DNA of 54,232 nt from contig FN649728.1 in NCBI GenBank assembly GCA_000310025.1, forward strand, positions 1,978,592 through 2,032,823. Reading direction: 5' to 3'. A program made the position numbers and the translations under genes. The notes under the pieces are model-generated. The model searched no databases and was not told the origin of the DNA. It saw only the letters and a program-made list of their open reading frames with translations. Shown in pieces: positions 10,188 to 23,010 of this stretch (positions within the stretch are counted from its first letter, which is position 1; each line of letters opens with the position of its first letter). This DNA comes from Ectocarpus siliculosus (lineage: Eukaryota; Sar; Phaeophyceae; Ectocarpales; Ectocarpaceae).

Positions 10188-13100
10188 GTTCAAGACTACG
10201 TGAGTGTATCGACTGCTGCTGCTGCTGCTACTGCTGCTGCTGCCTCAGAGTGTAGAGCAGTCGTTGCGCTGCCAGGCCAATGCGTGGTGCTGAAGTAAAG
10301 GTGTACCTTTGATGCAAGGGTCTGTCGTTTCTTGCTTTCAGCTGTGTCAGCCGCCGTGGTCATGTTTCCGTGGCGAAGGGTACACAGGGCGGGGTGAGTC
10401 TTATGCTTCTGGTTGATTGTGTCTTGTAGAGTATGTTGAGTCCCTAGACGCTGCAGTAGGCTCCCAACCATCGCACCAGTACCGTTGTTTTTTTTTCGTA
10501 GAAACACAACATATTCATCTCTTCCACAGATAAGAGTCCGGAATAGGTTGATCGATCAATTAAATCATACGATAAGAAACAACACATTCGCATCTCTTCC
10601 ACACATAAGAGTCCGGAATAGGTTGAGCGATCAATTAAATCTAACAGTAGCTTTGTGGGTGCTTGCTATTTTCATCGGGCACAACGTAACTTGAAACGAT
10701 TGCCCTTTTGGTATTTCATCCCCCACAATTTCTCCGCGGTGCGTGCTGCTGCCGCTGCCTCTGCTGTTGCTCGCGTTGTTCCAATACCGCTGCCGCCTTG
10801 CTTTGTGTTGTGATCTCACCGTCTGTCTCCCCTCCTTCTTTTTACCATGTGCCGCGCACCGACCTCTTGCTTCATGATCTTCTTCCCGCAGGACCACCAC
10901 CGAATTGCAGGCCTATTGCCTGGGAGGGCGGGGCGTGTGTGTGTGCAAGACGCGTGCGTACTAGCGGGGAGAAGCCAATATCCGCTTTTTGGGGGAGGGG
11001 GAGAACTCACCAGACACATATTTTTTTAAAGGACGGGCACGTCTCATGGCTGTGACCCTAGAGGCAAAGAAGCTCGAGTTTTCCCTCTTGAGCTCGCCAG
11101 GGTGTGCGCAAATCGACCATGTTTGTCTTTCGAGTATTATTGTTGTTCGTGATGGCGTTGCCGCCGGTGTCGTGTCTACAGCAGCACGGGTGCTCACCAG
11201 GTAGCTGTGGTTGCCATAGCAGTGTTTGTATTTTTGTTTACACGGTGGGAAGGCTGGGCAATGCTGGCCTAAAAGAGGCCCCAGCCAGGGTTGTACAGCA
11301 GCGGAAGTAGCCACGACGAGAGCACAGCCTCGGCGATAACAAACGGCGCGCTGTCGCGCCGCATGAATTATCAGTGTTTGTTCAGGCCGCGGCGCATGGT
11401 TGCCTGCCTCTTGTATGTAGTTGTTCCTTAGATGGTGGGGTTTCCCAAATATTTCAGGGGAAATCATCGCCCTGGCATCATGTTTCCATGAGGCCGGCGG
11501 TTTGTGTTTTGAGAGTGCTAGATTGTTGGTGCTGTTGCTGTTTGTCTTGGCATTAGTAAGAATGGTTCCTACCTCTGCTCAGAATCTTCTGGCATCCGTG
11601 CTGGGTGCAACCTCTGACGCGGACACCTTCCGTGATCACAAGCTATTCAGTAGTTTCACTGCCGTACATCATAAATCGTCGAAGGGAAAAGATCCTGTAC
11701 CCAGCACAATCCACACAAGCTTCGTGAGAGAACGTGGGAGTTCGGAACAAGCTGTGCTCTTTTTGGCTAGAGTTTCAAAAAACAATTGAAAGTTCGAAGG
11801 ATGTCGCCCGTGCTCCTATTGGGTGTATCTCCGTCAGGCACGAGCGAACTCACGTAAAGACGACTGCTTCGCAAGTGACGTAGTCGCCGTCCCTCTTGCC
11901 GGACCTACGGATGATTTTCGCCTGTACATGCAGCAGGGTGAGTGCGTGCTTGCGCTCTAAAAAGGCAACGCACAGCAGATGCATGGCCAATCGGTAAAAA
12001 TGCCAGGCGGGTGTTGTGGTGTTCCCGCATCGTTGTCGTTGAAAGGAATCTTCGTAAGCGTCGAATGCACAAGAGCAGGGCCGATCCCGCAATGCAGCTG
12101 TTAGCAGCAGCAGCAGCAGCAATTTGGTTGACGACCAACGGGGAGGTCCGTGATGTCTGTGTTGCCAAAGGTCGGATTCTCTAGCGGGGGGAGGGGGGGA
12201 GTCCGCGTTGTGTGTGTGTCTCGTGCTGCTGCGTGCCCTTTGAAGAACACACTATTAACACCTATGCACTTCGTATATTGTATATTCGGTACGGAAGTTG
12301 TTGCCACGACGGTTCGCAACGCCCATCGTCGTCGTTTTCCATGGCGCGGCCTGCTCTTCGCAGTGCCAAAAAAATTGCGTCCGAAGCGTACCTCCCATGT
12401 CTCAGAATCGTCGTATTCGTCCCCCCTCTTAACGAGAACACGAATCGGGTGAGGACATTGATTGCTAGCCATGAAACGTTGACGTGGCTCCTCGCCCACA
12501 TCACCCCTCAACGCCGCGACGAAAGTGCCAAAAAGTCCTTGACCATTGAACTAAATTGCCCCTTATTCGTCCTTCCAACAAGAACCGCCCCCCATGCCTC
12601 TCGCCCTAGATCACACGCGTGTGCCCCCCCCCCTCCCTGCATTACGTGAGCTCAACCTCTTGAGTGCTCGGGTTCACTCACGTCATACCGCTCGCGCAAT
12701 TTCAAACTCTACGACTCCAGTAGATGTGCATGGAGCTTGCCGGCGAGATCGCACCAACCCCTTGCTTGAAGTTATTCTTGCCAGAATCCCGCACGACTAC
12801 TCCTTGTCAACCACCAGACTCGACTCCAACCCCGCTCTCGCCCCCTGGCGGCACATCCCCCCCCCCCGCGGCAAAGATACTGGCGCTAATTGTAGAAGCG
12901 CTTGACAAGGAAGTGCCTTTGGCCGCCATCCATTGCCGTCACCATCGCTAGAGTATTTCTGTCACAACGAGCACAGCAGGTAAACTTATATCCACACAAA
13001 GATGGTACTCCCTCCGTACCCGGTGCTTCAAAATGTCACACACACTCACTCACGCACAGCGTCTCCCCCACGGGGTCCCAGATCATGGCGCCATTACAGG

Positions 13101-13239
13101 CACCTTGTGTTTTCAACCGCGCTGAGACTGGCGTTTATTCATTGGTTAGCGCGGTCGATGCAAATAACACAAAAAAAAAACACGCGCTACGGCCATCAAC
13201 GAATATACACATACAACACCCCGCGGGACGCCGAGGGGT
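10188..13239. other. no gene recognised; repeats and probable 3' UTRs
   Basis: This lies between two convergent gene ends. It holds a CTG microsatellite (10211-10245), a direct repeat (10502-10645) and a CAG run near 12100. Several frames of 100-145 codons are open on both strands, but they overlap, lack family motifs and have no convincing splice context. Long 3' UTRs of both flanking genes probably take up part of it. Confidence 0.5.
10502..10645. repeat. tandem direct repeat, two copies of ~73 bp
   Basis: Two copies share 'catctcttccaca', then 'ataagagtccggaataggttga' differing only in context, then 'cgatcaattaaat'. The copies start near 10507 and 10580. The function is unknown. Confidence 0.7.
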
Positions 13240-16200
13240 TCAGTAGTCACCGTCGTCGTCGTCGTCGTCGTCATCTGAACCCCTTCTCCCGGCGCTCTTA
13301 ACCCCCCTCCGCATCTTGATGCTGTTGGCCCCCCTCCCCTTCGCCCGAGCGGGGTTCTCGTCCATCTCCGTCTCCACGATGCCCTGGGACGCCAGGTACC
13401 ACTCGAGGTCGTCCGCCTTCATCTATTACATCGTGTGTGCGCGCGCAAGCGTATGAGTGCATGAACACACGGGCATGCGTATCGTTTGCCCCCCCTTTCT
13501 TTTTGAATGGTAACGCAAACCCGATATACACATGGGGAGGGAAGCCAAGAGATGGGGAAAGAGACAAAATATGGCACGTCCGAGCTTTGGCGACCGTGCC
13601 CGCACCATCAGCGGAGCCGGTGCTTCCATATTTCGGCCCGTTTTGCCAAGACGCGGGCGACGTGGAACGGAAAAACGTCCAGAATGAGACTGGAAAGGAA
13701 ACCCCACCAAAACAAGAACGCGTAACTTTGCAGGGGGGTACAAAAAAACGCTCCGAGGAACCCTGAAAACCAAACGTTCTTGAGCCCACCTTTCGCTGCT
13801 CTACTGTTTTCGGGCTAAATACAATGCCACAGTAAAGTGGGTAGGAGTGAAGCAAAAACAAAAAAAAACACCGCCTGCAATGGTTCGCGGAGACACGCGG
13901 GGTAAAACACACAAGCAAAGAAGATGCAGCAAAGAACTGTTTCTTTCGCCGGAAATAACGCGCCATGTTAAAGACGCACCTGCTTTCCCCCCAAAGCGTC
14001 AATCCTGATAAGCTGCTTAGCCAGCTCTCCGTCGCGGTATCTGTCCAGAAAACAAACATAACGGAAAGGGGGCAATGCACATGATGATTACTCGTTATCC
14101 TTCGTCAGAGAATAACGGTAAGCTCGAACTTGATTTGAATGAAAAAATCCGGACGCACACCGACAACAACAAGACGCCGGGCCGCCAAAACAGCATGGTG
14201 GCAAAGGAGGTCAAGAATATTGCCACTTGTTTGAGCACAACTGGCGGCACATGGGGCACGCAAGCATCAGGAACACAAGCCAAGGTAGGCTCCGAGCTTT
14301 GGAAAGGAACGCAGTGAGGCTCTGGTGCATCTGACCCTTGACCAGGACAGGACGCTAGCAGGTAGTTCTGACCGATAAACCGTTTCACACATACACCTCA
14401 GGTGCGGCACCCCTGTTTCGAAACATCCTATCGACGGACGCACCCCAACTAATACAAGCCCAGTACCAAAGGTGGCGGGTGCTCCACTACTGAGTCGCGC
14501 ATTGCTCGTATCCGTCGGTCCCGCTCTTTCCTCTGGGGGTGCCGTTGTGGCGGGTGCACATCAGATATGCTTCTTTATTCAGGAGGGCAAACCAAACGCC
14601 TGTTATTTGTGTTTTTTTGCTCTGTGGCATCTTCACGTGGGCTAGCACGGACAACACTACCAGGACAACAACGCATCACCCGCAACACCCGCAAAGACGC
14701 CGCCACTGCAACACCCCGGCCAAGACCAACGCCAGGAGCAACAAACGAAAAGAGACGCACATGAAAAGCGTGGGGAGGTTTGCTTCGGGCCAGTTCTCCA
14801 CCGCTTGCTGGCTCCTGATCTTGACGAACTTCACTTCTCGGAACTTGCTCGCGATCGACCTCAGGGCAGCCTGACGTGTCGTCGGCGTACGGGAGGGAAA
14901 GTAGGTGTGTTACAGCAATCATCGGGTGGTGACATGGTACGTACTGGCAAGCGATGAAGACCACGTAAATTTGCATACACACGGAGCTGTTCGTGCGTGA
15001 TCGACTCGTCGTGGAGTGTCGTCGGAGTTCCGTTCGCGTGAACACACTAGTAGCCTGCGTCCGTTTCGCTACATAGTTCGCCTTTGGTGCTCTGGTTTTG
15101 TCTCGTACAGAGCTCGCAGATTCTAAGCACCTGGTACGTTACGGTGTTGGCCATGGGCGATCGGTGCGTTATCGGAGGATAGTGCTCACGCTTGGTGGGG
15201 CCACAAAACGTTTGGGTTGACCTTGTGAGTACCACCACGACCGGCGGAAGTTGGCTACGACATGCGAAACACCAGCAACCGGTGCTGCCTGCTCAATTAG
15301 CATCTGTTCGCAATACAACTACGGTGGGGGTCCCCGAAAAAGGCGGTCTGAGTAAGGCGGTCGCCATGTACAAGGCGGGTGAATCGGCCAGCGTAGACGG
15401 AATAATCAAGCTGTTCCGCACATAGAATTAAGGCGACTGCCCCATTTAAGGCGGGCATTCTCAGCTGCACCACCACCGCCATATTCGGGGTGACGCAAGC
15501 GTACCTCCATGACCCTGCACTCCACAATGCCGTCCTCGTACAGGTGCGCCACCACGCACACGCTCTTGCTGGCGTCCGTCACCTCCCGAACCCAGTCCGC
15601 CTTGGAGATCTCGAACAACTCCCCGAACTTCGCCGCCGCCGCCTTCGCCTTCATCTCCGCCACACGCTGCGCCCTGAATTCATGTTTCGAGGACCGTAAT
15701 ATTTGCTTGATATTTCGCGTGTCTTGGTGGGGGAGTGTACTTAATGTCACAGTATTCGATTTTTTGTATTCTGTCTAGATGATTTCGCACGACGTTTCAA
15801 CCACGCTACAGTATGAAGACTTGGTTGCGGTTGGCCGATTCGTCAACGCATACTGCGACGCTTCGTTTTCAGTTTTTTGTCGCCAAAGGGTCACAACGTT
15901 TGTGACGCTTTGCAAACGCCTTGGAGCAGCTCTGACACGATCAAACGACATGCAGGAATCAACTGCAAAGAAGGGGGGGCAGGCGTGGCATGCACCATTG
16001 TCATTGCCAAACAAAAACAAGTACACGAACGAACACAGTAAACACGACACCAACAACAACAACGGTAACAACAACAACAATAAAATAAAAAAGATTATGA
16101 CTGAGGACCACCGAAAAACAAGGATATTAACGAGAACAATAAACACAACACCGCCACCACCACCAATAACGACGACGACAACACCACAGGAACGTGAGTT

Positions 16201-17663
16201 TCCCTCGCCTCACCGGTACTTCTCCAGCATGCCATCGTCCGCCAGCTCGTCCTCCAGCTCGTCCAGTTCCTCCAGGCTGGCTTCGGCCATGTCGTCCTCG
16301 ATCGTACGGGCGTTTAGCCGCTCTACCTCTGCCTCCCTGGCCTTGCCCTGGGTTTACACGCATTGGTCGTTAGCTACGTATGTGTCTGTGCAATGGAAGC
16401 ACTTTCAAAAGTGTTGCCCTTGCGAACCTCTGCCTCCCTCGCCTTTGTGTGTGCGGGCATGACGAAACGAGACTGAACACCTCCGGCAGCAGCAGCAGCA
16501 ATACCACCAACTAAAGTAGCCGAAGCAGCAGCAAAAACAACAACAACAACAACAACGGGTATCAACAACGAAAACCACTGATAGCACCACCGCCGTCCCG
16601 CCGAAAGCAAAGAGGGACCGGAGGGACCCACTCACAATGGCCTCTTCCAAACGCTGCTCGTCGGGGTCGAAGCCCTTGCCTCGCAGCACGTCATCCTTCT
16701 CGACGATGCCCTTCTTAATCAAGATGTCCTGTCCGGTCAGAGAGAAATATCAGTGGCACGGGCAATGTCCTCGTGAAAGTACTCAGCAGGCGTGACACGA
16801 CGTGAAATAGAAACGCCCTACAAGCCCAGCAAGAGAAGAAACGGGAGCGAGACACGTACATGTACTGCTGTGTGTAGGTGCCAACATGCGCACGGAGTAC
16901 CATGGGACAAAGGTGCACAATTTCATGTGTACGGAGTACCCTTTTTGTCACCCTCGAGATCCCTTGGACCGCTGTATTTCAACGCCGACGTGAGTTTGTG
17001 TGCCCGCTTCCTCTACCGACTGCTGCCGGTGTTGTACAAGGGAGGGAGGGATGTAAAATGGGGCTTAGCAGTATAGCAATTGTAGTCTACAATATTGTTC
17101 CGCCTTTGCCGCCGGCTTTCGACCCCTTGACAGCCTCGTGCCGACGACGGAACAGAAAAATTAAAACTAGACTATGTACGTAATGCTATGCGAACTAGAC
17201 GCTACACGTCCATATAGCATCCGAAGCGTGGCTGCAAGAAGCAAGGCCAACGGCCGCATGCTGTGCCGATCATCACAAGCCACGCAGGTATCCCCCTCGT
17301 CGGTATGGACAGCAGTGGTGCCGCTTGGACAAACCAAAGGTGGCTGCTGCTGTACTGCGTGGAACGAGCTTTCCCAACCCAGTGCGAGGAGAAAACAAAG
17401 ACTGCTGTGCCAATGCCGTGAGGGGGTCACCACCACGGAGAATAGCCAAAGGCACGCGGACAATAAGCACTTGAGACAGCGAGCGCCGGGAGAGCGGGAG
17501 AGCACAAGAGAGAACAAAACAACAGAGCCGGCGTGAAATGCGGTGTGACGTCGCTACCACCTCCGCCCGCTCCCAATCAGCAAGTGACACCAACACACGA
17601 ACCCACCTCCCATTCTGTAGTCTCGCCCTTGGACTGATACTGCACCGACCCACGCTCTGCCAT
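13240..17663 (-). CDS. PDCL3: phosducin-like protein of the PDCL3/PhLP2 (VIAF) family, seven exons
   Basis: The exons are 17663-17607, 16728-16636, 16347-16214, 15673-15505, 14870-14761, 14040-13980 and 13422-13240. All have GT-AG borders (donors GTGGGT, GTGAGT, GTGAGG, GTACGC, GTGCGT, GTGCGT) and the phases agree throughout, giving 268 residues. The family is usually ~240. Family landmarks run in order: ETTEWEDILIKKGI near the N-terminus; an acidic helix with LEKYRAQRVAEMKA; KFGELFEISKADWVREVT; VVAHLYEDGI, the thioredoxin-fold strand without a CxxC active site; KFREVKFVKIRS; NLPTLFIYRDGEL; DDLEWYLASQGIVETEMDENP; and an Asp run before the stop. Family members act in the cytosol as co-chaperones of the CCT/TRiC chaperonin in actin and tubulin folding. 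The C-terminal extension is basic (RRGVKSAGRR) and ends in eight Asp from a GAC tract. It is divergent from the WW-like gene at 18134. Confidence 0.93.
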
Positions 17664-18133
17664 GGTTCACCGATGCTATACTAGTGGGAGAGTCTGTGGC
17701 GCGAGAACGAGAGTTGCTGTTGCTGCGGCTCGCGAAGCTGCTCGTGGAGAAAGCTGACAGTGCCATAGACACGCCTGCGCGCCGTACCCGGGGTACGGGG
17801 TTGTGACGGGGCCCAGAAGAAATTTCTTCGATGACCGTTCTTACGTTTTTTCCAAAAGATGACCATTCTTTTTCCCGCCAAAACTATGTGTGTCAAGTAG
17901 CAAGAGGTTCCCGCCATTTTTTGCGGTTTGGCGCCAATTTTTGTCCCTGCCTACGTCTCGCTCTATGCGCCACAACCCTTGATCACTCATTCCCGAGACA
18001 CATCTCACATCTACAACCACCACCACCAGCAAACAAGGGAGCGAGAGTGCGCAACAAACAGCAGCACACCCCCAACCCTACACACACAAGCGCGCGCGCC
18101 CTGCAAGAGCAAGAGAAAGAGAGAGAGAGAGAG
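17664..18133. promoter_or_regulatory. intergenic region between two divergent genes
   Basis: These 470 bases separate the start of the phosducin-like gene (minus) from the start of the WW-like gene (plus). A GA tract (about 18111-18134) runs directly into the plus-strand ATG and is probably in its 5' UTR. CA-rich sequence precedes it. I see no TATA box. A bidirectional promoter is inferred from position only. Confidence 0.4.
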
Positions 18134-21100
18134 ATGACGTCCTGGTTCACCAACGGCTGGCTGCGGCTCGGTTCCAAGAAGCGGGGGCAGCAGCTGGGTA
18201 GCAAAGATGAAAATGACAAGGAGAACGAGGGATGGTATCCCACCAACAAGAAAGGTGCGTTGTGTGTGTTGGCCGCACGTTCGTGCTTTGCGCGTGAGCT
18301 GCGATTAGTGGGGCAAAAGGAGCACTCGGGAAGGGCGAGGGGGGGGGGTTGGCCTAGCTGCTTCGTTCGGTGGACCTCGTCGCCTACTGTCCTCCTTTTT
18401 TTCCCCCCGTGCATGGTCCGTAGTCCACAGATAAATCTCCATAATGGGGGTCTAGGTTACGACGCCGAGAAAAGTGCCCGTGAGGTTGCTTGTTGTGTAG
18501 CGCGGGAGGAGAGCCCGCACACACACCTCACTCGCGCCTTCCCGTTGCCCTCAGAGCAAAATCGAGATGAAGGGAGCAAAGTCCGCAACCCCCACCGTTG
18601 TCGCCCTCCCGCACTGCAAAGGCGAGCGGGATCTGGCACGCCTCCGCTTCTGTGTTGAGTTGATGCTTTTTTTTCCGAGATCCCGGACACATCATTGTTC
18701 TTGTGCGAAAAAATCACTTTTTTCTTGTGAGGCAGCGAGCTCTTTATCCCTCGCTGTGTGTGTCGCTTAACTGGGTGCCTCTCCCCGCCCCTGCAAATAT
18801 GCTCCGCGCTTCTTCCTCCCCCCTCCGCCGCGCGCGCCCACAGCCAAGAAGACGGTCAAGTCGGCCTTCGCAGGAGCAAAGCCGTCCAACCAGGGCTCGT
18901 GGCTGCTCTGCCAGGACAGGGAAGGGAGGATGTACTGGTGAGACCAGGGGTAGACAGAGAACGTCAGCAAAGGCTCTGTTTGCTTCGGAAAAAAAACACG
19001 CTCTTGCTTTTGTTGTTTGGGTTGAAGTTTGGTTACACAGCACGTGCACGATCCCAAATACACTGGTGGGCGTTTTAACCTATTTTTTTGGCGAGCGCGC
19101 CCGCTCGAGGGTGACACCGTTTGGCGCGGGCCGGGGGACAGCCGGTGAGAGGGGGCGGTCGATCTGCTGCTGGACCTGCGAATTCGGGCTCGTATTCGTA
19201 CAGGAGATTGTTGCGGAGCCGAATTTCTTTCTCGCACGTAAAATGCGCAAGGAGACACACATAAAGGAATGGATCCCTACCGAAAAGATTAGCCGCCCAA
19301 GTTCCCGGGAGGTTGCGCATGAACGCGCGCACACCATGCCCTCGTGGCCACCCCTTGTCTACACCGCCCATACGCACCTTTGCGTACCTCACCTAACTGC
19401 TGTTGCTCATGGGAAGAGCGGTCGTTTCGAATCCGATTTAAAGATGACCAATACTGACTACCGGCGCCCGCCCTACCTGTAGCGTGGACGTCGGAACTAT
19501 GTACAGCTCAGCGGGGGCAAGTAATACACGAAAATATCGATGAGATAGCAAAAGGCACACACGTTGTTTTGCATTGTTTTCGGGATGTTTGTTGTGGTGA
19601 TTCATTCCGAGGTTTTGCGACGTCGCTGGAGTGACCAAATTTCGTTGCTGCCCACCACGCCGCCACCACGGGCTCCCGCCCTTGAGCCGTTTTTCCTACG
19701 ATTGAGGAAGTTGACCGCCGCCCCCGCCGTCGACAGACAATCTTTTCCCGCCAAAACCTGGCGCTCGTGCTGCCGCTGGTGCGAGGGGGGCGGTGTTTCC
19801 GACCACCACGACCGACGACACGTTTATTTTTTTCTCGTAGCAAACAATCGAACACCTCTCTTATCCCTGCTGTGTTTGTAGATGTATGTGGTATGGTATG
19901 TTACAGATCAAAAGAGATGCATGCTACGGACTATAACAACGATGATTCCGTCCACCCAACACACATGGGGAGAAGAAAGAAGACGTGTCCATTCTTTTTT
20001 TCTGTCTGGTTAGGACGTAGGGGTATCCAACCCCGAGAGTCAACCTTTGTGTGGCGTGGAACATTCGAGATTCCGCAGTAAAGTAGTCGACACGTTGGCT
20101 TCACCATTGCGCTGCCTTTTCGCTCCCCGTCAACGTCACACAGAAATTGCGAACCCTTATTCATAAACCATGTCGACGGCGGCGGCGGATAAACAACCAC
20201 AGCAGTAGTAAGGATTGCAGCGTGCGTACGTGGTTGAAAAACGGTTCCCACCGCAGCAAAAAGTGGTTGGTTTGAGTTCGCGTCCCTTTGATGTAGCACA
20301 GAGAGAAAGAGGCCCTGTCACCTCTGCGTGCAATGCACGCAGCAGAGAGAAGCAAGGGTACATGCGACCGACCGACCAATGCCGACGAGAAGAAACTGTG
20401 GTGGGCGCCAACAGCTAGCGGCCAAAACGAAGAGTCTTGAAAAATGTGTGTCTTGAATATTATCACGCGTGGGACCTCTTTCATCTACTGCAGCTTGTTA
20501 CGCAGGCTGCGCTTGTTGATTTTTCGATACATATATCTGGATGAAACGCCCCCCCCCCTACATGCATAAGAGAGGCCGCCTTTTCCCGGAGCTCATGACT
20601 TGCGCTCACCGCGCGCTTCGTTAGTTGCTGGTGCGGTCGCGCTTGATGTTCTCTCTTGTTCTCCGAAAGATATCTAGGTTAAAGCTAACACGATAAATCC
20701 GTTCGCATGGAGAGAGCGATAGACTCTTGCACGACTGTTGCAAGAATAAGAATCCGTGAAATTCTTTTCCGCCTGCCGTCGCTAACGACACTGCCATAGT
20801 AGATTCATAGTACTTGTACCTTTTTTTTTGGCGTCGCAGCCGGCAAGTGAGTCTCAGACAATCACATCATCAATGTTGCATCGTCTTTGGTATATTCTGA
20901 ATCTCCCCCATCTCCGGTCCGTTTTGGAAAATGCATGTATGCATAGCATCACGTAAAGACTACCCGTTCGTGATGCACGGGTTGGTTTACTACTCGCTAC
21001 CGCGCGGTTGACACAGACTTCTTCCGTTTTTGCGCGTAAAGACTGGCGGAAGCTGCGACTGACTGTACGTGCTGTCGATGCCAAGTACAGGTACAAAAAT

Positions 21101-22034
21101 AAAGGCACGCACACAGACCTCCCTTCTCATTGGTCACATGCATAGTTACTTCATCTTAAGATGTTAAATCGATTCCAAACAACAAAGAATCACGCACACA
21201 CACACACACACACGAAAAAGCAACCGCCGCTTGCTGATGTTGAATCGGACGCTCCAAATACCCCGTGATCGAAGATAAACATTCACCACGAGGTTTTTTT
21301 TTATCCTGACCGCCATCCCCCGCCCCCCCCCCTCCCCCGTCCTCGGCCGTTACACACACCCCGACGTCATCTTCAACCAATCAAACCGCAGGTGGAACGA
21401 CGTGACCGGACAGTGGACCTACCAGCTCTACAGCTCCGCCCAGCAGCAGCAGCAGCAGGGGCAGGGTTACCTCCAGCAGCAGCAGCAACAGCACCTCCTG
21501 CAGCAGCAGCAAAACCAGCAGATGATGCCTCAGATGCACCACCAGATGTCCTACCCCCAGCAGCAGCACTCGGCCGCTCACCTCTACAACACCAGCAGTC
21601 ACAGCCTCACCCGCAGCGCGAGCATGTCGGCCCTCGGCGGGGCGTCGCCCCAGGTGTACATGGCCCAGCGCGAGCCGTGGGGCCTCGTCTCCCCCTCCAC
21701 CTCCACCGCGATGAACCACGGGGCCTCCGCCGCCGCCGCCTCGGCGGTCGGCGGCTTCGGTCTGGGCTGGGCCAGCGGTCTCAGCAGCCGCGGCAGCGGT
21801 CTTAGCAGCCGCGGCAGCGCCTCCTCCGCCAGCGCCGGCGGCAGCGGCACTCGCTTGTCGTTCTTCGGGCTGGACGACGACGACGACGACGATGACGAGG
21901 AGTACGAGCAGCTGCAAGGAGCGGCCGCCGGGTCCGCGTGGGACATGTTCTTCGACGGGCGGGGCCGTCCCGTGTGGATCCACTCCAGGACCGGCGCTCG
22001 CACCACCATCAACCCTGAAAGGACAAGCCTGTAA
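18134..22034 (+). CDS. WW-like protein with Gln-rich and Ser-rich middle, three exons
   Basis: The exons are 18134-18254, 18844-18937 and 21392-22034 (donors GTGCGT and GTGAGA; acceptors CACAG and CGCAG), with phases in agreement, giving 285 residues. ATG 18134 follows a GA-rich leader. An N-terminal lysine-rich part leads into a WW-like module made by the exon 2/3 junction (WLLCQDREGRMYWWNDVTGQW), with the aromatic block and the T-G-x-W end of a WW domain but no final Pro. Next come Gln runs from CAG repeats (about residues 84-115), a Ser/Gly/Ala region, an Asp run (FFGLDDDDDDDD) and a second degenerate WW-like module at the C-terminus (AWDMFFDGRGRPVWIHSRTG). WW domains bind proline motifs in partner proteins. 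Here the domain call rests on spacing and aromatic residues and is not certain. The second intron is 2.45 kb. Confidence 0.75.
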
Positions 22035-22609
22035 TAAGACGGAGAGAGAGAGAGAGAGAACCAAGCCAGGTGGGGAAGGAGATTGTTTACCGTGCAATCC
22101 TCCTCACCCTCCCCCCGGTCTGCCAGAGAACTAAATAGCGCACGTGTGTAAGAAGGCGTTGAGTTCGAGACCGGGTGAAGCCGAAACCTGTCTTCCACCT
22201 TTGGCTTGTACCTCATGGGGGCGGAGGGGCGGTAGTCTGTTGCACCGCAGTGGGACGTAGGAGTTGGCGGCGACTTCGGAGCGCTTATCTGCTTGCCTCT
22301 GGGTCAGTTGTGACTTCTTTCCCCTAAAAAGTCGACCGGCCGACAGACTACAGTAGGGTCAGTGACACAAACGGCCATTCATTTGTTGTGCGTTCATTTC
22401 ATGCTACAGATTCACGAAATAGCAGAGGAAGGAGCACCCACAAAACTGTACAAATTTTACGAAAACAAGAAACCCAAAAAAAAGAAACGCGTTTGTTTGT
22501 GGTCTGTTTTGACTTAGAAGACCGTCGGCCGAGAGAGAAAACAACCAGGTACATGTAGTATCTATCCCTTGTGTTTCTTCCCTGCCGTGCGTTCCACTCT
22601 TTTTGGATT

Positions 22610-22968
22610 GGAGCGCGAGGGCGGGGGAGGGGGGGGGGGGGGGGGGGTGGCAATTTTAACAACCCGGTTAAAAACCCCCGAAAAAAGGGTTTGTGGGGCG
22701 GGGGGGGGGGGGGGGTTACCCCTGGTTTCCCCCCCAGGGGGCCCCCTTTTTAAAATTTTCCCCTGGTGGGGGGACCTTTTTGGGGTTTTTTTTTTTTCTG
22801 GGGGGAACTTTCCAATCCCCCCCGGGGATTAAAAAAAATTCCCCCCCTTTTTTTTCCCTNNNNNNNNNNNNNNNNNNNNNNNNNNNNNNNNNNNNNNNNN
22901 NNNNNNNNNNNNNNNNNNNNNNNNNNNNNNNNNNNNNNNNNNNNNNNNNNNNNNNNNNNTTTTTTGGG

Positions 22969-23010
<42 letters not shown>
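22610..23010. other. assembly gap (100 N at 22860-22959) with unreliable poly-G flanks
   Basis: A G-run on each side flanks the N block. From about 22652 to 22859 the sequence shows doubled homopolymers typical of failed base calling. It can be aligned base by base with the clean sequence starting about 23008, so it is not independent sequence. Confidence 0.85.

Noticed and set aside
18703-19482. 259-codon plus-strand frame
   Set aside because: It overlaps exon 2 of the WW-like gene in another frame, spans its splice sites and has no recognisable domain.
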